Part shown: in pieces, positions 22,808 to 31,043 of the stretch
Layout: every line of letters starts with the position of its first letter
How positions within the stretch are numbered: the first letter of the stretch is position 1
Origin: an uncultured Kiritimatiellota bacterium
Lineage (GTDB): Bacteria; Verrucomicrobiota; Kiritimatiellia; RFP12; UBA1067
Assembly (NCBI GenBank): GCA_934675625.1
Contig: CAKURH010000032.1
Location: 1-34,926 of the forward strand
Direction: 5' to 3'
Length of the DNA stretch: 34,926 nucleotides
The notes under the pieces: generated by a model
What the model was told of the DNA's origin: nothing
Databases searched by the model: none
The model's input: only the letters and a program-made list of their open reading frames with translations
Made by a program: the position numbers and the translations under genes

Positions 22808-24589
22808 ATGCAGATGATGCTGGTGCTGGCCGCGACGGCGGCGCTGAACTGGACGCTGGGCGACGGGCGCGTCGTGACGGAGACGGTCGACCTCGTGCCG
22901 TCCGACGGCGGCGAGACGCTGACGCTGAGCCGCGAGAGGATCCGCTCGATGCGGGCGAGGCGGCTGGACGTCGTGCCCGACTTCGCGCGCGCGGCGAAGG
23001 GCGAGGCCGGCTACTGGTTCACGCCCTACGGCGTCTACGGCGAGTACGACCGCGACGACGGCACGTTCTTCGCCGGCGAGGAGCGCATGACGATGCCGAT
23101 GTTCGGCTGGTCGAACCCGCGCGGCGCCTGTCTCGCGGTCGTGACGTCGCTCAAGTACTTCGTCCGCGAGACGGTGCGCGCGGAGAAGGGCGCCTACACG
23201 GTCGCCGCGACGCTGGAGGAGGAGCTCTGCCGCGACCCGTACGAGGACCTCGTGATCGTCTACCACCGCCGCGCGCCGGGCACGCAGTATGCGGCGCTCG
23301 CGAAGATCTACCGGGACTACCAGCTCGCGCGCGGCGCGGTGAAGCCGTTCCGGGAGCGGTTCGCGTCGAACAGGACGCTGGAGAAGGCGATCCTCGCGCC
23401 CGAGATCCGCATCCGCCAGGCGTGGAAGCCGGTGCCGAGCCCCGTGCCGCACCAGGTGCCGGAGAGCGAGCCGGAGGTCAAGGCCGTCATCACGTTCGAC
23501 CGCGTCCGCGACATCGTGGACGAGCTGAAGCGGCAGGGCGTGGGCGACGCCGAGCTCTGCCTCGTCGGCTGGAACATCGGCGGGCACGACGGCCGCTGGC
23601 CACAGGTCTTCCCGTCGGAGCCGAAGCTCGGCGGCGACGCGAAGCTGAAGGCGGCGATCCGCCATGCGCGCGACGCGGGCTACCTCATCGTGCCGCACGG
23701 CAACTTCTACGAGGGCTACACCATTTCCGCCGACTGGGACGGCGAATGGGTGCTGAAGGACGCGAATGGCTTCCTGCGCCCGACGCGCAACGGGAAGGTG
23801 ACGTGGGGCGGCGGTCGGCCCTACTACATGTGCCCGCAGCGCGCCTACGAGAAGTTCTGCACGCGCGACATCCCGCGCATGGCGGCGTTCGGCTTCACGG
23901 GCCTCGGCTACTTCGACGTCGTGTCCATCTGCGAGCCGCTGCGCTGCAACGACCGGCGGCATCCCTGCACGCCGGCGGACGGCGCGAAGTTCTGGGGCGC
24001 GTGCGCGGCGATCTCGCAGCGCGACCTCGGCGGCTTCGCGAGCGAGAGCGGCGGCGACTGGTTCGCCGGCAACCTCGACTACGCGCTCTACGCCTACTTC
24101 GGCGATCCTCAGAAGATTGCGCGCGACTATGCGGCGGGCAAGGGCCTCGCGCAGCGCGTCGTGCCGATCTGGCAGGTCGTCTACAACGGCATCATCGCCA
24201 ACAACCCGTTCACGACGACGATGAACGCGCCGCTCAAGGACCGCGTCACGCAGCTCAAGGCCGTCGAGTTCTCGGCCCGCCCGTGCTTCTACTTCTACGC
24301 GAAGTTCCTGACGGTCGGGAACAACTGGATGGGCAACGAGGATCTTGGCTGCGCGACGGACGAGGAGCTGCGGCAGTCGGTCGCGAAGATCAAGGAGGGC
24401 GCCAACGTCTACGAAAAGCTCAGGCACCTGCAGCTGGAGTTCATCGACGACCACGCGGAGATTGCGCCGGGCGTGTCCCGGACGCGCTACGCCAACGGCG
24501 AGTCGGTCGTCGTCAACTTCACGGACGCGCCCGTCCGGGTCGACGGCACGACGGTCGCGGCGCAGGACTGGGCCCTGCTCGGCAAGTAA
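22808..24589 (+). CDS. Glycosidase-like TIM-barrel protein (593 aa)
   Basis: A short hydrophobic start (MQMMLVLAATAALNWTLG) may be a signal peptide. The N-terminal 200 residues are beta-rich and end in a Tyr-rich domain. From about residue 230 comes a TIM-barrel-like region: FDRVRDIVDELKRQGVGDAEL, then VGWNIGGHDGRWPQ, LIVPHGNFYEGY and FTGLGYFDVVSICEPL. C-terminally a small beta domain resembles the all-beta ends of GH13/GH31-type enzymes (VVVNFTDAPVRVDG). The overall form looks like the DUF5696 group of glycosidase-like proteins, from memory and unverified. The acidic residues after GYFD and in ASESGGDWFAG are candidate catalytic positions. Probably acts on a polysaccharide, in keeping with the regulator and esterase genes to its right. 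Confidence 0.6.
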   Translation: MQMMLVLAATAALNWTLGDGRVVTETVDLVPSDGGETLTLSRERIRSMRARRLDVVPDFARAAKGEAGYWFTPYGVYGEYDRDDGTFFAGEERMTMPMFGWSNPRGACLAVVTSLKYFVRETVRAEKGAYTVAATLEEELCRDPYEDLVIVYHRRAPGTQYAALAKIYRDYQLARGAVKPFRERFASNRTLEKAILAPEIRIRQAWKPVPSPVPHQVPESEPEVKAVITFDRVRDIVDELKRQGVGDAELCLVGWNIGGHDGRWPQVFPSEPKLGGDAKLKAAIRHARDAGYLIVPHGNFYEGYTISADWDGEWVLKDANGFLRPTRNGKVTWGGGRPYYMCPQRAYEKFCTRDIPRMAAFGFTGLGYFDVVSICEPLRCNDRRHPCTPADGAKFWGACAAISQRDLGGFASESGGDWFAGNLDYALYAYFGDPQKIARDYAAGKGLAQRVVPIWQVVYNGIIANNPFTTTMNAPLKDRVTQLKAVEFSARPCFYFYAKFLTVGNNWMGNEDLGCATDEELRQSVAKIKEGANVYEKLRHLQLEFIDDHAEIAPGVSRTRYANGESVVVNFTDAPVRVDGTTVAAQDWALLGK

Positions 24590-24600
24590 GGCGTGAGCCG

Positions 24601-25341
24601 ATGATCCTCTTCGGGTTTCGCAGAAGGGAAAGGGCCTCGGCGGATGTTGCGCCGGCGTCTGAGGCGACGCGGATCCGTTCCGTCTCGACAAGCGAGACGG
24701 GGCTGGTGCGTCGCGACAACCAGGATCACATCTTCGTCGATGACGAGCGGCTTGTCTACTGCGTCGCGGATGGCGTGGGCGGCGGCGCGGAGGGCGCGCG
24801 GGCGAGCGAGATCGTCTGCGCGAACCTGAAGATGGTCACATACGCGGCGGCGGACACGTTCAAGGCCCGTACGTCGGCCGTGCAGAAGGCGATTGAAGAC
24901 GCGAACGCGGCCCTGTTTGCCTATGCGCGCGAGAAGGGCGTGCCGCTCGTGGCCTCGACCGTTGCGGCGCTCGTGCTCGATCCCGAAAATCCGCGTCACG
25001 CGGCGATCTGCAATGTCGGCGACAGCCGCATCTACCGCTTCCGGCGCGGCATGCCGGAACTGCTGACCCATGACCACCGCCTCGGCGGCGGCAGCCATGC
25101 GCTCACGCGCGCGATTGGCGCGGCGGAAACGGTGCGCGTCGAATGGACGGAACTTGAGTCGACGGACGCCTCGCGTTTCCTGCTCTGCACGGATGGCGTG
25201 CATGACGTCGTTTCGGCCGGGCGCCTCGCCGCTTTCGTGTCCGCCGCACCGACACTCGACGCGGCAGTGGAACGCATTGCGGCGGATGTCGTCCGCCACG
25301 GCGCGCCCGACAACTACTCCTTCGTCCTGCTGGAAGTCTAG
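24601..25341 (+). CDS. PP2C-type serine/threonine phosphatase (246 aa)
   Basis: A soluble protein of the PPM family. The metal-binding motifs are in order: VRRDNQDH (D39, D42), CVADGVGGG (D57), NVGDSRIYR, LLCTDGVHDVV (D198) and DNYSFVLL (D237), so the catalytic core looks complete. The first 25 residues are an Arg-rich tail with no known domain. ATG 24601 is used because everything in frame upstream shadows the glycosidase gene. No kinase or FHA partner is visible in the window. Its stop TAG overlaps the regulator's stop (CTAG at 25338-25341), so the two genes converge tail to tail. Confidence 0.88.
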   Translation: MILFGFRRRERASADVAPASEATRIRSVSTSETGLVRRDNQDHIFVDDERLVYCVADGVGGGAEGARASEIVCANLKMVTYAAADTFKARTSAVQKAIEDANAALFAYAREKGVPLVASTVAALVLDPENPRHAAICNVGDSRIYRFRRGMPELLTHDHRLGGGSHALTRAIGAAETVRVEWTELESTDASRFLLCTDGVHDVVSAGRLAAFVSAAPTLDAAVERIAADVVRHGAPDNYSFVLLEV

Positions 25342-26516
25342 TGCGTTTCGTCCGCCCCGCCGCCTCGGCCCTGTCCCTGTTCGCGATACGCGCGCATGCT
25401 TAGTCCGTAGCGGTTCTTAAACAGGCGCTTGAGACTGGCCGGATCGTTGAACCCGCAACTCTTTGTGATTTTGCCGATGGGCGTTTTGGAGTTGCGCAAC
25501 TCGCGGCGGACGGCGGCCAGTCGTGTCGCGAGAATGTCCGCGAAGACCGATGTCTTGCGCACTTCACGGTAGCGCAGGTCGAGCAGGCTGCGCGAGACGT
25601 GCAGATGCACGGCCACGTCGTCGACGCCGATGCCGCGACAGGCGTTGGCCGCGATGAACTCCGCCGCGCGCGTGGTGAGCCGCGTCGCCGGCGAAAGACC
25701 GTGCGTCGATTCACGGACGATGACTTCGCACCCCTTCACGACGGACGTCTTGGGCACGGCTTTCCCGTTCATGAGGTTGTCCAGCGCTTTTGCCGCCACC
25801 CAGCCGATTTCCTCGAAGTTCGGCTGGATGCTGGTGAGGCGCGGCGTGGTTCCCTGGCAGATCAGGACGTCGTTGTCGCAGCCGATGACGTTGCAGTCGT
25901 GCGGCAGACGAATGCCTGCCTCGCGCGCAAAGGAAACGATGCGCTTGGCCGCAAGGTCATTCGAGGCGAAGACGGCGGTCGGCTTTGGCAGCCCCTTTAG
26001 CCAGTCCGTCTCGGAGGCCTGTCCGGCGAAGAGCGACGTGACAGACTGCGGAGGAAGGGCCTTGGTGAAGCCGGCACAGCGTCGGCGGCTCCATAGCCGG
26101 TCGTCGATGGAGTAGAAGGCGTAGGACGCGAACGCGCCCTGCGCCCTGAAATGGTGTGCGGCCGTCGCCCCGATTTCCTCGTCGTCCAGGATGACGGCGC
26201 GGCAGTGCGGTGACCGGTCGGAAAGGCGCAGCAGGGATTCGTTGGCGATGACGGTCGGGCGCCGAACCGCCAGCGTCGAAGAAATGACGTCGTAGATGTC
26301 CGGCTCGGCGGAGATGATCAGGCCGTCGCAGCCCGTGGCGATTTCGCGGGCCAACCGTCCGCCGGCGGCTTCCGTGCGGGTCGTGATCAGAACCGTGTCC
26401 CATGTCGGATGGTCGTTGAGATAGCGGAAGATGCCGCGCATGCGCGCGCGGCCGTCGATTCCGTTGGTGGGAATGACCAGAATGACGCGGCGGGGTTCTG
26501 TCGGAAGTTTGGACAT
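25338..26516 (-). CDS. XylR-like transcriptional regulator: periplasmic-binding-like sensor plus AraC DNA-binding domain (392 aa)
   Basis: Residues about 10-280 form a LacI-type sugar-binding sensor (RVILVIPTNGIDGRARMRGI to IGCDNDVLICQGTTPRLTSI). Residues about 290-385 form an AraC-type double helix-turn-helix: VDDVAVHLHVSRSLLDLRYREV, then IGKITKSCGFNDPASLKRLFKNRYG. This order matches XylR of enteric bacteria, which binds D-xylose, and the family is greatly expanded in Verrucomicrobia-related phyla. The ligand here is unknown. ATG 26516 is chosen over 26537 because the latter overlaps the -10 promoter. It is divergent from the LamG-type surface protein gene, a likely target. Confidence 0.85.
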   Translation of the reverse strand: MSKLPTEPRRVILVIPTNGIDGRARMRGIFRYLNDHPTWDTVLITTRTEAAGGRLAREIATGCDGLIISAEPDIYDVISSTLAVRRPTVIANESLLRLSDRSPHCRAVILDDEEIGATAAHHFRAQGAFASYAFYSIDDRLWSRRRCAGFTKALPPQSVTSLFAGQASETDWLKGLPKPTAVFASNDLAAKRIVSFAREAGIRLPHDCNVIGCDNDVLICQGTTPRLTSIQPNFEEIGWVAAKALDNLMNGKAVPKTSVVKGCEVIVRESTHGLSPATRLTTRAAEFIAANACRGIGVDDVAVHLHVSRSLLDLRYREVRKTSVFADILATRLAAVRRELRNSKTPIGKITKSCGFNDPASLKRLFKNRYGLSMRAYREQGQGRGGGADETH

Positions 26517-26527
26517 CGTTTCCCGCG

Positions 26528-26557
26528 AGTATAGCAAATGGCGGCGGCTTTTGGCAA
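26528..26557 (-). promoter_or_regulatory. Promoter of the XylR-like regulator
   Basis: On the minus strand: TTGCCA (26552-26557), an 18-base spacer, then TATACT (26528-26533) preceded by TGC, so an extended -10. The -10 ends 11 bases before ATG 26516. The transcript therefore has a leader of about five bases and no room for a ribosome site. Confidence 0.7.
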
Positions 26558-26600
26558 GCGGACACCGTGTTGTTGAAAAGGCAATATTTGTCTTATGCGA

Positions 26601-26632
26601 AAAGCGATGTCGTTTATGGTAAAATACGCTTT
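26601..26632. promoter_or_regulatory. Possible operator dyad around the surface-protein promoter
   Basis: AAAGCG (26601-26606) and CGCTTT (26627-26632) form a six-base inverted repeat with a 20-base centre that contains the extended -10 of the rightward gene. XylR-type proteins often bind spaced repeats near promoters, so this may be the regulator's site. A short dyad, low confidence. Confidence 0.3.
26618..26625 (+). promoter_or_regulatory. Extended -10 of the LamG-type surface protein gene
   Basis: TGGTAAAAT (hexamer TAAAAT at 26620-26625), preceded by a TTTA tract but without a clear -35. The leader of about 50 bases holds AGGAGG starting at 26670, well placed for ATG 26685. Unlike the island promoters it makes an ordinary leadered mRNA. 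Confidence 0.55.
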
Positions 26633-26684
26633 GCTTGGAAAAGGCCGATGCGGGCCGAACAACTCAAACAGGAGGAGGCTGTCA

Positions 26685-29600
26685 ATGAAAAGACCGATGT
26701 TCTGTGTTTTGCTGGTGAGCGCCGCGCGATTGTGCGCGGTGGCGGCGGACGGGTTCAATTCCGTCGGAACCTGGTGGGTGCCGACGACGGACTTCGCCAC
26801 GGACACCCGGTATTGGGAAGGCCATCGTCTGCCGGCGGACGGCGGCGTCGCCCACTATCTCGGCGTCGGCCTGAACAATCAGGTCTTTGCGGCCCCCGTG
26901 ACGCTGCGCGGGCTCGACTTCGGAAACGTGCAGGAGTCCTCTGGCCATCCGCAGATTCTGGGCGGCGAGCTCGTGCTGGCGGGCGATGCGTTTATTTCCG
27001 GGTCGGGACGTGGAAAGGACGCTGTGTGGGGGCGCATCGGCCGCGTGGATTCGACGGTGCGTGGCACGGGCGCCAACACCTTGACGAAAAAGGGGCGTGG
27101 CGAGCTGCTCGTCAACGTGCCGTTCGTCGGCTTCGGCACCCTTGCTGCCGGCGGCGGACGCCTGACGACGACGAACGCCGCCGGACGCCTGTTCGCGACG
27201 GACGCGACGTTGGCGTGGAAAGGCGGCATCTTCCGTTGGGCGCCGTCGGTGGCCGCCGACGCATCGGCGACGGCCTCGGTCGGCCCGACCGCCTACGGGC
27301 CGTTCGGCGGGTCGCTGATGTGGGGACGCGGCGACGGCGAGACGGCCACGCTCACGCTTGAAACCCTTGCGCGCACAGGCGATGGCGCGACGCTTTGGAT
27401 TGCGCCGGACGGCGGCGCGTCGACGCTGGGCGATTCGGAACGGCTTTTCGTGACGGACGAACTTCCGCAGGTGAACGGCATTTTGGATCCGGGCCTTGTC
27501 ACGCGCGACACGTCGGCGGCCTCATGGCCCTTCCGCTTCACGACATTCGATTCGGAGAAGGGCGTCGTCCCGTATCCCGCCACGTCAATGAAGCCACTGG
27601 CGGAGGCGGGTGAGACGGACGTCGTCCAAGTGACGGCCGCGTGCGAAGTGGCCGCGTCTCAGCGCGTCGCGGCACTGGTCGTCGACAACACGTCGGCGCT
27701 GTCGATCGGCGCAGGCGCAACGCTCTCGGTCGGCGACGACAACGCCGCGCATCCGGCCGGCGTCATCTTCAATCGGCAGATCGCGTCCGATTCGGCCCTC
27801 GAATGTGCGGGTGCGGGCACGTTGGACTTCGGTGCGTCGCCGGGCGTCATCTGGCACGCTTCCAAGAACGGCAGCGACTACGTCAATCTCAGGACGCGCA
27901 TCACGGGCTCGGGCGGCGTCACGTTCGCCTCACGCGGCGGTGCGACGGCGACAGGCTATCCGACGCCTACGGGCAAGTTCAATCTGCATGCGGGCGTCGG
28001 CGGCTGGAGCGGCCCGACCTACGTCAACGGGACTGTCCTCTTCCTGCGCGCGGCGGATGCCTTGCCGTCCGGGGACATCTACGTCCTGAACAGTTCGGGG
28101 CTCGAAGGCGGCGAACTCCGGCTCACGGGCGGAATCAGCTGGAACTTCTCCCAGAACCTGCACTTGGCGGGCCGCACGAACGGTTCGACGGACGAGGCTG
28201 TGCTGTGCACGCCGCCGGCGACAGTCACGTTCAGCGGCGGCGTCTACCTGGAGGATGACGCGGCGCTGTCGTCCTACGATCCGAACAGCCCGGCCACCTT
28301 TGACTTCCGAGGCGGGCTCTTCGGCCCCGGCGCGCTGACGCTGCCGCACGGCGCGACGGTGAACCTCTCTTCGCCCACGACGATTTCCGGCGTCAACGGG
28401 TTCGGCGACGTCACGTTGAACGTCTCGACGAACGGCACGCTCGGTACGGGCCGCATCTGGCTGCGCGGCGGCAGCGCCCATCGCGTCGCCTTTACCGGTT
28501 CGGACGACCTGACCGTCGACAACGAGTTCCGCTGCGACGTGGGGACGCTCGGCCTCTCGCTTTCGTTCGCCCACGTGACGCTGGCGCGGTCGGGGGCTTT
28601 CACTTCGGCGAACCTGTCGACGTTCTCGTGCCTTACGTTGGGCGCGGACATCGACTTCGGGCGCATCGACGCCGCCTGTTCGCAGGATGCCGAGGCGGGC
28701 GCGGATCGCATTGTCGCGGCTGCGGGCGGCGCGACGCTTGGCCTCGGCGATGACGGTGCGGATTCCGTGTTCGCGCTGCCGCTCGCCGATGGCGCGGGCG
28801 CGCTGGCGTTTGCGAAGCGCGGAACGTGCACGGTCGAACTCGCCCCGTCTGCGCGTACGTATTCGGGCGTGACGTCGATCGAGGCCGGGACGCTGCGCCT
28901 GAACGACGATCCGCTCCTGTCGCGTTCGCTCCTCTACTGGCTCGACGCCGACCGGGAAGAGAGCCTGACGAAAGACGACGACGGCACGGTCACGGCGTGG
29001 CGGTCGCGCGGCGGACGGGCCGACGTGACGTTCACGGCGACGGACGGAACGTCGACGTGGGGCGCGAACACGGTCAACGGGCGCAACGTCGTCACGACCG
29101 GCGCGGCAGGTGCTGCCTGTCTGCGCGGCGACAAGGCGCTGGCGCAGAACACGGTGTTCGTCGTCTATCGCATCCGCCAGGCGTCCGGCTTCATGGGGCT
29201 GTTCGGCAGCGCGGACGAGGATTATGGCGTGCGTCTGGCGGACAACGCGCCGGGGCCGACAACGGGCTGGACGTCGCACCGCAGCGACTACAACTACAAC
29301 ACGACGGGCTGGATTCGTCGCGACGGCGGGCGCGGCGGCCCGGCGGGCGTGGATTCGGACGAGACGCACATCCTGACGCTCGTCCATGACCGCGACAACT
29401 GGCCGCATTCGGACACGTGGGGCCAGAACACGCGGTCGGCGACATTCGTCCCGAGCCTCGGCTACTACGTCAAGGGAAGACCCTTCTGCGGCGACTACTG
29501 CGAAGTGCTCGCGTTTGACCGCGTGCTGACGGAGGGCGAGATGCGGAAGGTCGAGAACTACCTGTCGGAGAAGTGGCGCGCGAAGACCGTCTGGGATGAC

Positions 29601-31034
29601 GTCGGGTCGCCGTCGTTCCTGCCGGCGGGCACGGCGTTGCGCCTCGCGACGGGCGGTGTCCTCGATCTCGCGGGGCAGTCGCTGACGGTCGGCTCGCTCA
29701 CGGGCGGCGGTGTGGTGACGAACTCCTCCGCCGTGCCGGCGACGCTGACGGTGACGGGTGCGGCGAACTTTACGGGCCGTGTCGGCGGGCGGACGACGCT
29801 GGCGCTGAACGCGTCGTCGGACGTCGGGGTCGTCGTGTCCGAAGGGGCGACGCTCGCGGCAAACGCCGACACGGTGACGGCGGGCGCACACGTGCTGACA
29901 CCGCCGACTGCGGGGCTTGCCTACTGGTGCGATGCGGCGCGAACGAGCACGATTCTCCGCGACACTTCGGGCGCCGTGACGAGCTGGGTGTCGCGGGCCG
30001 CGTCCTCGGCGACGGCGCTGGTCAACGCGACGGGCGTCCTGCCCGGCGCCCAGGTCACCTGTGCGCGGCCGACGTATGCGGAGACGGCGATGGACGGCAA
30101 GCCCGGCATCGTCTACGAGCAGAACTGCCGCACGCTGTGGGCAAACGTCAAGAGCCCCGTGCGCACGCTCTTCATGGCCGTGCGCCTCAACGGTTCCCAG
30201 GTCGTGAATGCCGGGCTCTGGGGCATCGACGGCAAGGCCGTCGGCTTCCGCACCGTGTCCTACGGATCGTCGACGACGCTCGCAAGTTGGGCGGACTGCT
30301 ACGTGCGGCCGAGCGTCCGGTCGGATCGCGTGGCGTTGGACGGCGTTGACTACGCCGAGGCCGAGATTCCGCTAGGCGATGGCGTGACGCGTGTCTTTTC
30401 CGTGCGGCTAGACGGCGACGCCGCGACGGACGACGCGCACTTCGCCAATCTTGGCCTCGGCAACGATCCCGCCTGCGTGACCTGTGTCGGGTCATTTGAC
30501 GGGAACAGTTCGATCAAGGGGGCGATTGGCGAGGTCATCGCCTATGACCGCGTGTTGTCCGACGGCGAGATGCGCGCGGTTGAGACGTATCTGAAGGCGA
30601 AGTGGCAGGAGGCCGACTGGGCGGCGGGCGATGAGTTCGTGGAGAGCGAGAATGGACTGGCGGAAGGGTCGCTGTCCGTCGGAACGGGCGCGACGGTTCG
30701 TGTGCCCGACGGGACGCGGGTTGGCATTCTCGCCAGCGGCGGTGGAACGGTTGCCGGTGAACTGACGGTCGGGGGCGTGGACGTCGCGGTGCGTGACGAC
30801 GGCGCGGTCGAGACGATCAGGGTGGCGGGCGCGGTGCGTCTCGCCGAGGACGCGTGGTTGCGAGTGGCGGACGCCGAGCGGCTGAAGAAGAACATCTGGT
30901 GGCCGTTCCTGACGGCGACGACGCTGGAGGGCGCGTTCGCGACGCACAATCTTCCGAAGGGCGTCTCGTTGCATCTTTCGGCGACGGCGGCGGAACTGCT
31001 GCGCGCGAAGGGATCGTTGTTCATCATCCGATAG
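26685..31034 (+). CDS. Large secreted surface protein with autotransporter-type beta repeats and two LamG-like modules (1449 aa)
   Basis: ATG 26685 follows AGGAGG and begins the signal peptide MKRPMFCVLLVSAARLCAVAADG; open frame upstream to 26595 would bury it. Residues about 25-720 are repetitive beta-strand sequence rich in Gly, Ala, Thr and Asp. YSGVTSIEAGTLRLND (about 725-740) fits the autotransporter-associated beta-strand repeat (PATR). Two LamG/concanavalin-like modules follow, about 745-965 and 1075-1310. They are clearly related: each starts LLYW.DA or GLAYWCDA and ends EV(L/I)A(F/Y)DRVL(T/S)(E/D)GEMR. The C-terminus ends SLFIIR with no autotransporter barrel and no PEP-CTERM motif visible. 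Probably binds a surface glycan or acts as an adhesin. Divergent from the XylR-like gene. Confidence 0.75.
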   Translation: MKRPMFCVLLVSAARLCAVAADGFNSVGTWWVPTTDFATDTRYWEGHRLPADGGVAHYLGVGLNNQVFAAPVTLRGLDFGNVQESSGHPQILGGELVLAGDAFISGSGRGKDAVWGRIGRVDSTVRGTGANTLTKKGRGELLVNVPFVGFGTLAAGGGRLTTTNAAGRLFATDATLAWKGGIFRWAPSVAADASATASVGPTAYGPFGGSLMWGRGDGETATLTLETLARTGDGATLWIAPDGGASTLGDSERLFVTDELPQVNGILDPGLVTRDTSAASWPFRFTTFDSEKGVVPYPATSMKPLAEAGETDVVQVTAACEVAASQRVAALVVDNTSALSIGAGATLSVGDDNAAHPAGVIFNRQIASDSALECAGAGTLDFGASPGVIWHASKNGSDYVNLRTRITGSGGVTFASRGGATATGYPTPTGKFNLHAGVGGWSGPTYVNGTVLFLRAADALPSGDIYVLNSSGLEGGELRLTGGISWNFSQNLHLAGRTNGSTDEAVLCTPPATVTFSGGVYLEDDAALSSYDPNSPATFDFRGGLFGPGALTLPHGATVNLSSPTTISGVNGFGDVTLNVSTNGTLGTGRIWLRGGSAHRVAFTGSDDLTVDNEFRCDVGTLGLSLSFAHVTLARSGAFTSANLSTFSCLTLGADIDFGRIDAACSQDAEAGADRIVAAAGGATLGLGDDGADSVFALPLADGAGALAFAKRGTCTVELAPSARTYSGVTSIEAGTLRLNDDPLLSRSLLYWLDADREESLTKDDDGTVTAWRSRGGRADVTFTATDGTSTWGANTVNGRNVVTTGAAGAACLRGDKALAQNTVFVVYRIRQASGFMGLFGSADEDYGVRLADNAPGPTTGWTSHRSDYNYNTTGWIRRDGGRGGPAGVDSDETHILTLVHDRDNWPHSDTWGQNTRSATFVPSLGYYVKGRPFCGDYCEVLAFDRVLTEGEMRKVENYLSEKWRAKTVWDDVGSPSFLPAGTALRLATGGVLDLAGQSLTVGSLTGGGVVTNSSAVPATLTVTGAANFTGRVGGRTTLALNASSDVGVVVSEGATLAANADTVTAGAHVLTPPTAGLAYWCDAARTSTILRDTSGAVTSWVSRAASSATALVNATGVLPGAQVTCARPTYAETAMDGKPGIVYEQNCRTLWANVKSPVRTLFMAVRLNGSQVVNAGLWGIDGKAVGFRTVSYGSSTTLASWADCYVRPSVRSDRVALDGVDYAEAEIPLGDGVTRVFSVRLDGDAATDDAHFANLGLGNDPACVTCVGSFDGNSSIKGAIGEVIAYDRVLSDGEMRAVETYLKAKWQEADWAAGDEFVESENGLAEGSLSVGTGATVRVPDGTRVGILASGGGTVAGELTVGGVDVAVRDDGAVETIRVAGAVRLAEDAWLRVADAERLKKNIWWPFLTATTLEGAFATHNLPKGVSLHLSATAAELLRAKGSLFIIR

Positions 31035-31043
31035 ACTACCGAC

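Noticed and set aside
22757..24691. A 644-codon minus-strand frame opposite the glycosidase-like gene
   Set aside because: Arg-rich, low-complexity translation with no signal peptide or motif, lying over a gene with strong barrel-like motifs. A composition artefact.
26595..26684. Upstream ATG codons for the surface protein gene
   Set aside because: They lie across the -10 region and before the AGGAGG. ATG 26685 begins the signal peptide.
27930..29891. A 653-codon minus-strand frame opposite the surface protein gene
   Set aside because: Same kind of Arg-rich shadow; the plus strand has the signal peptide, ribosome site and LamG repeats.
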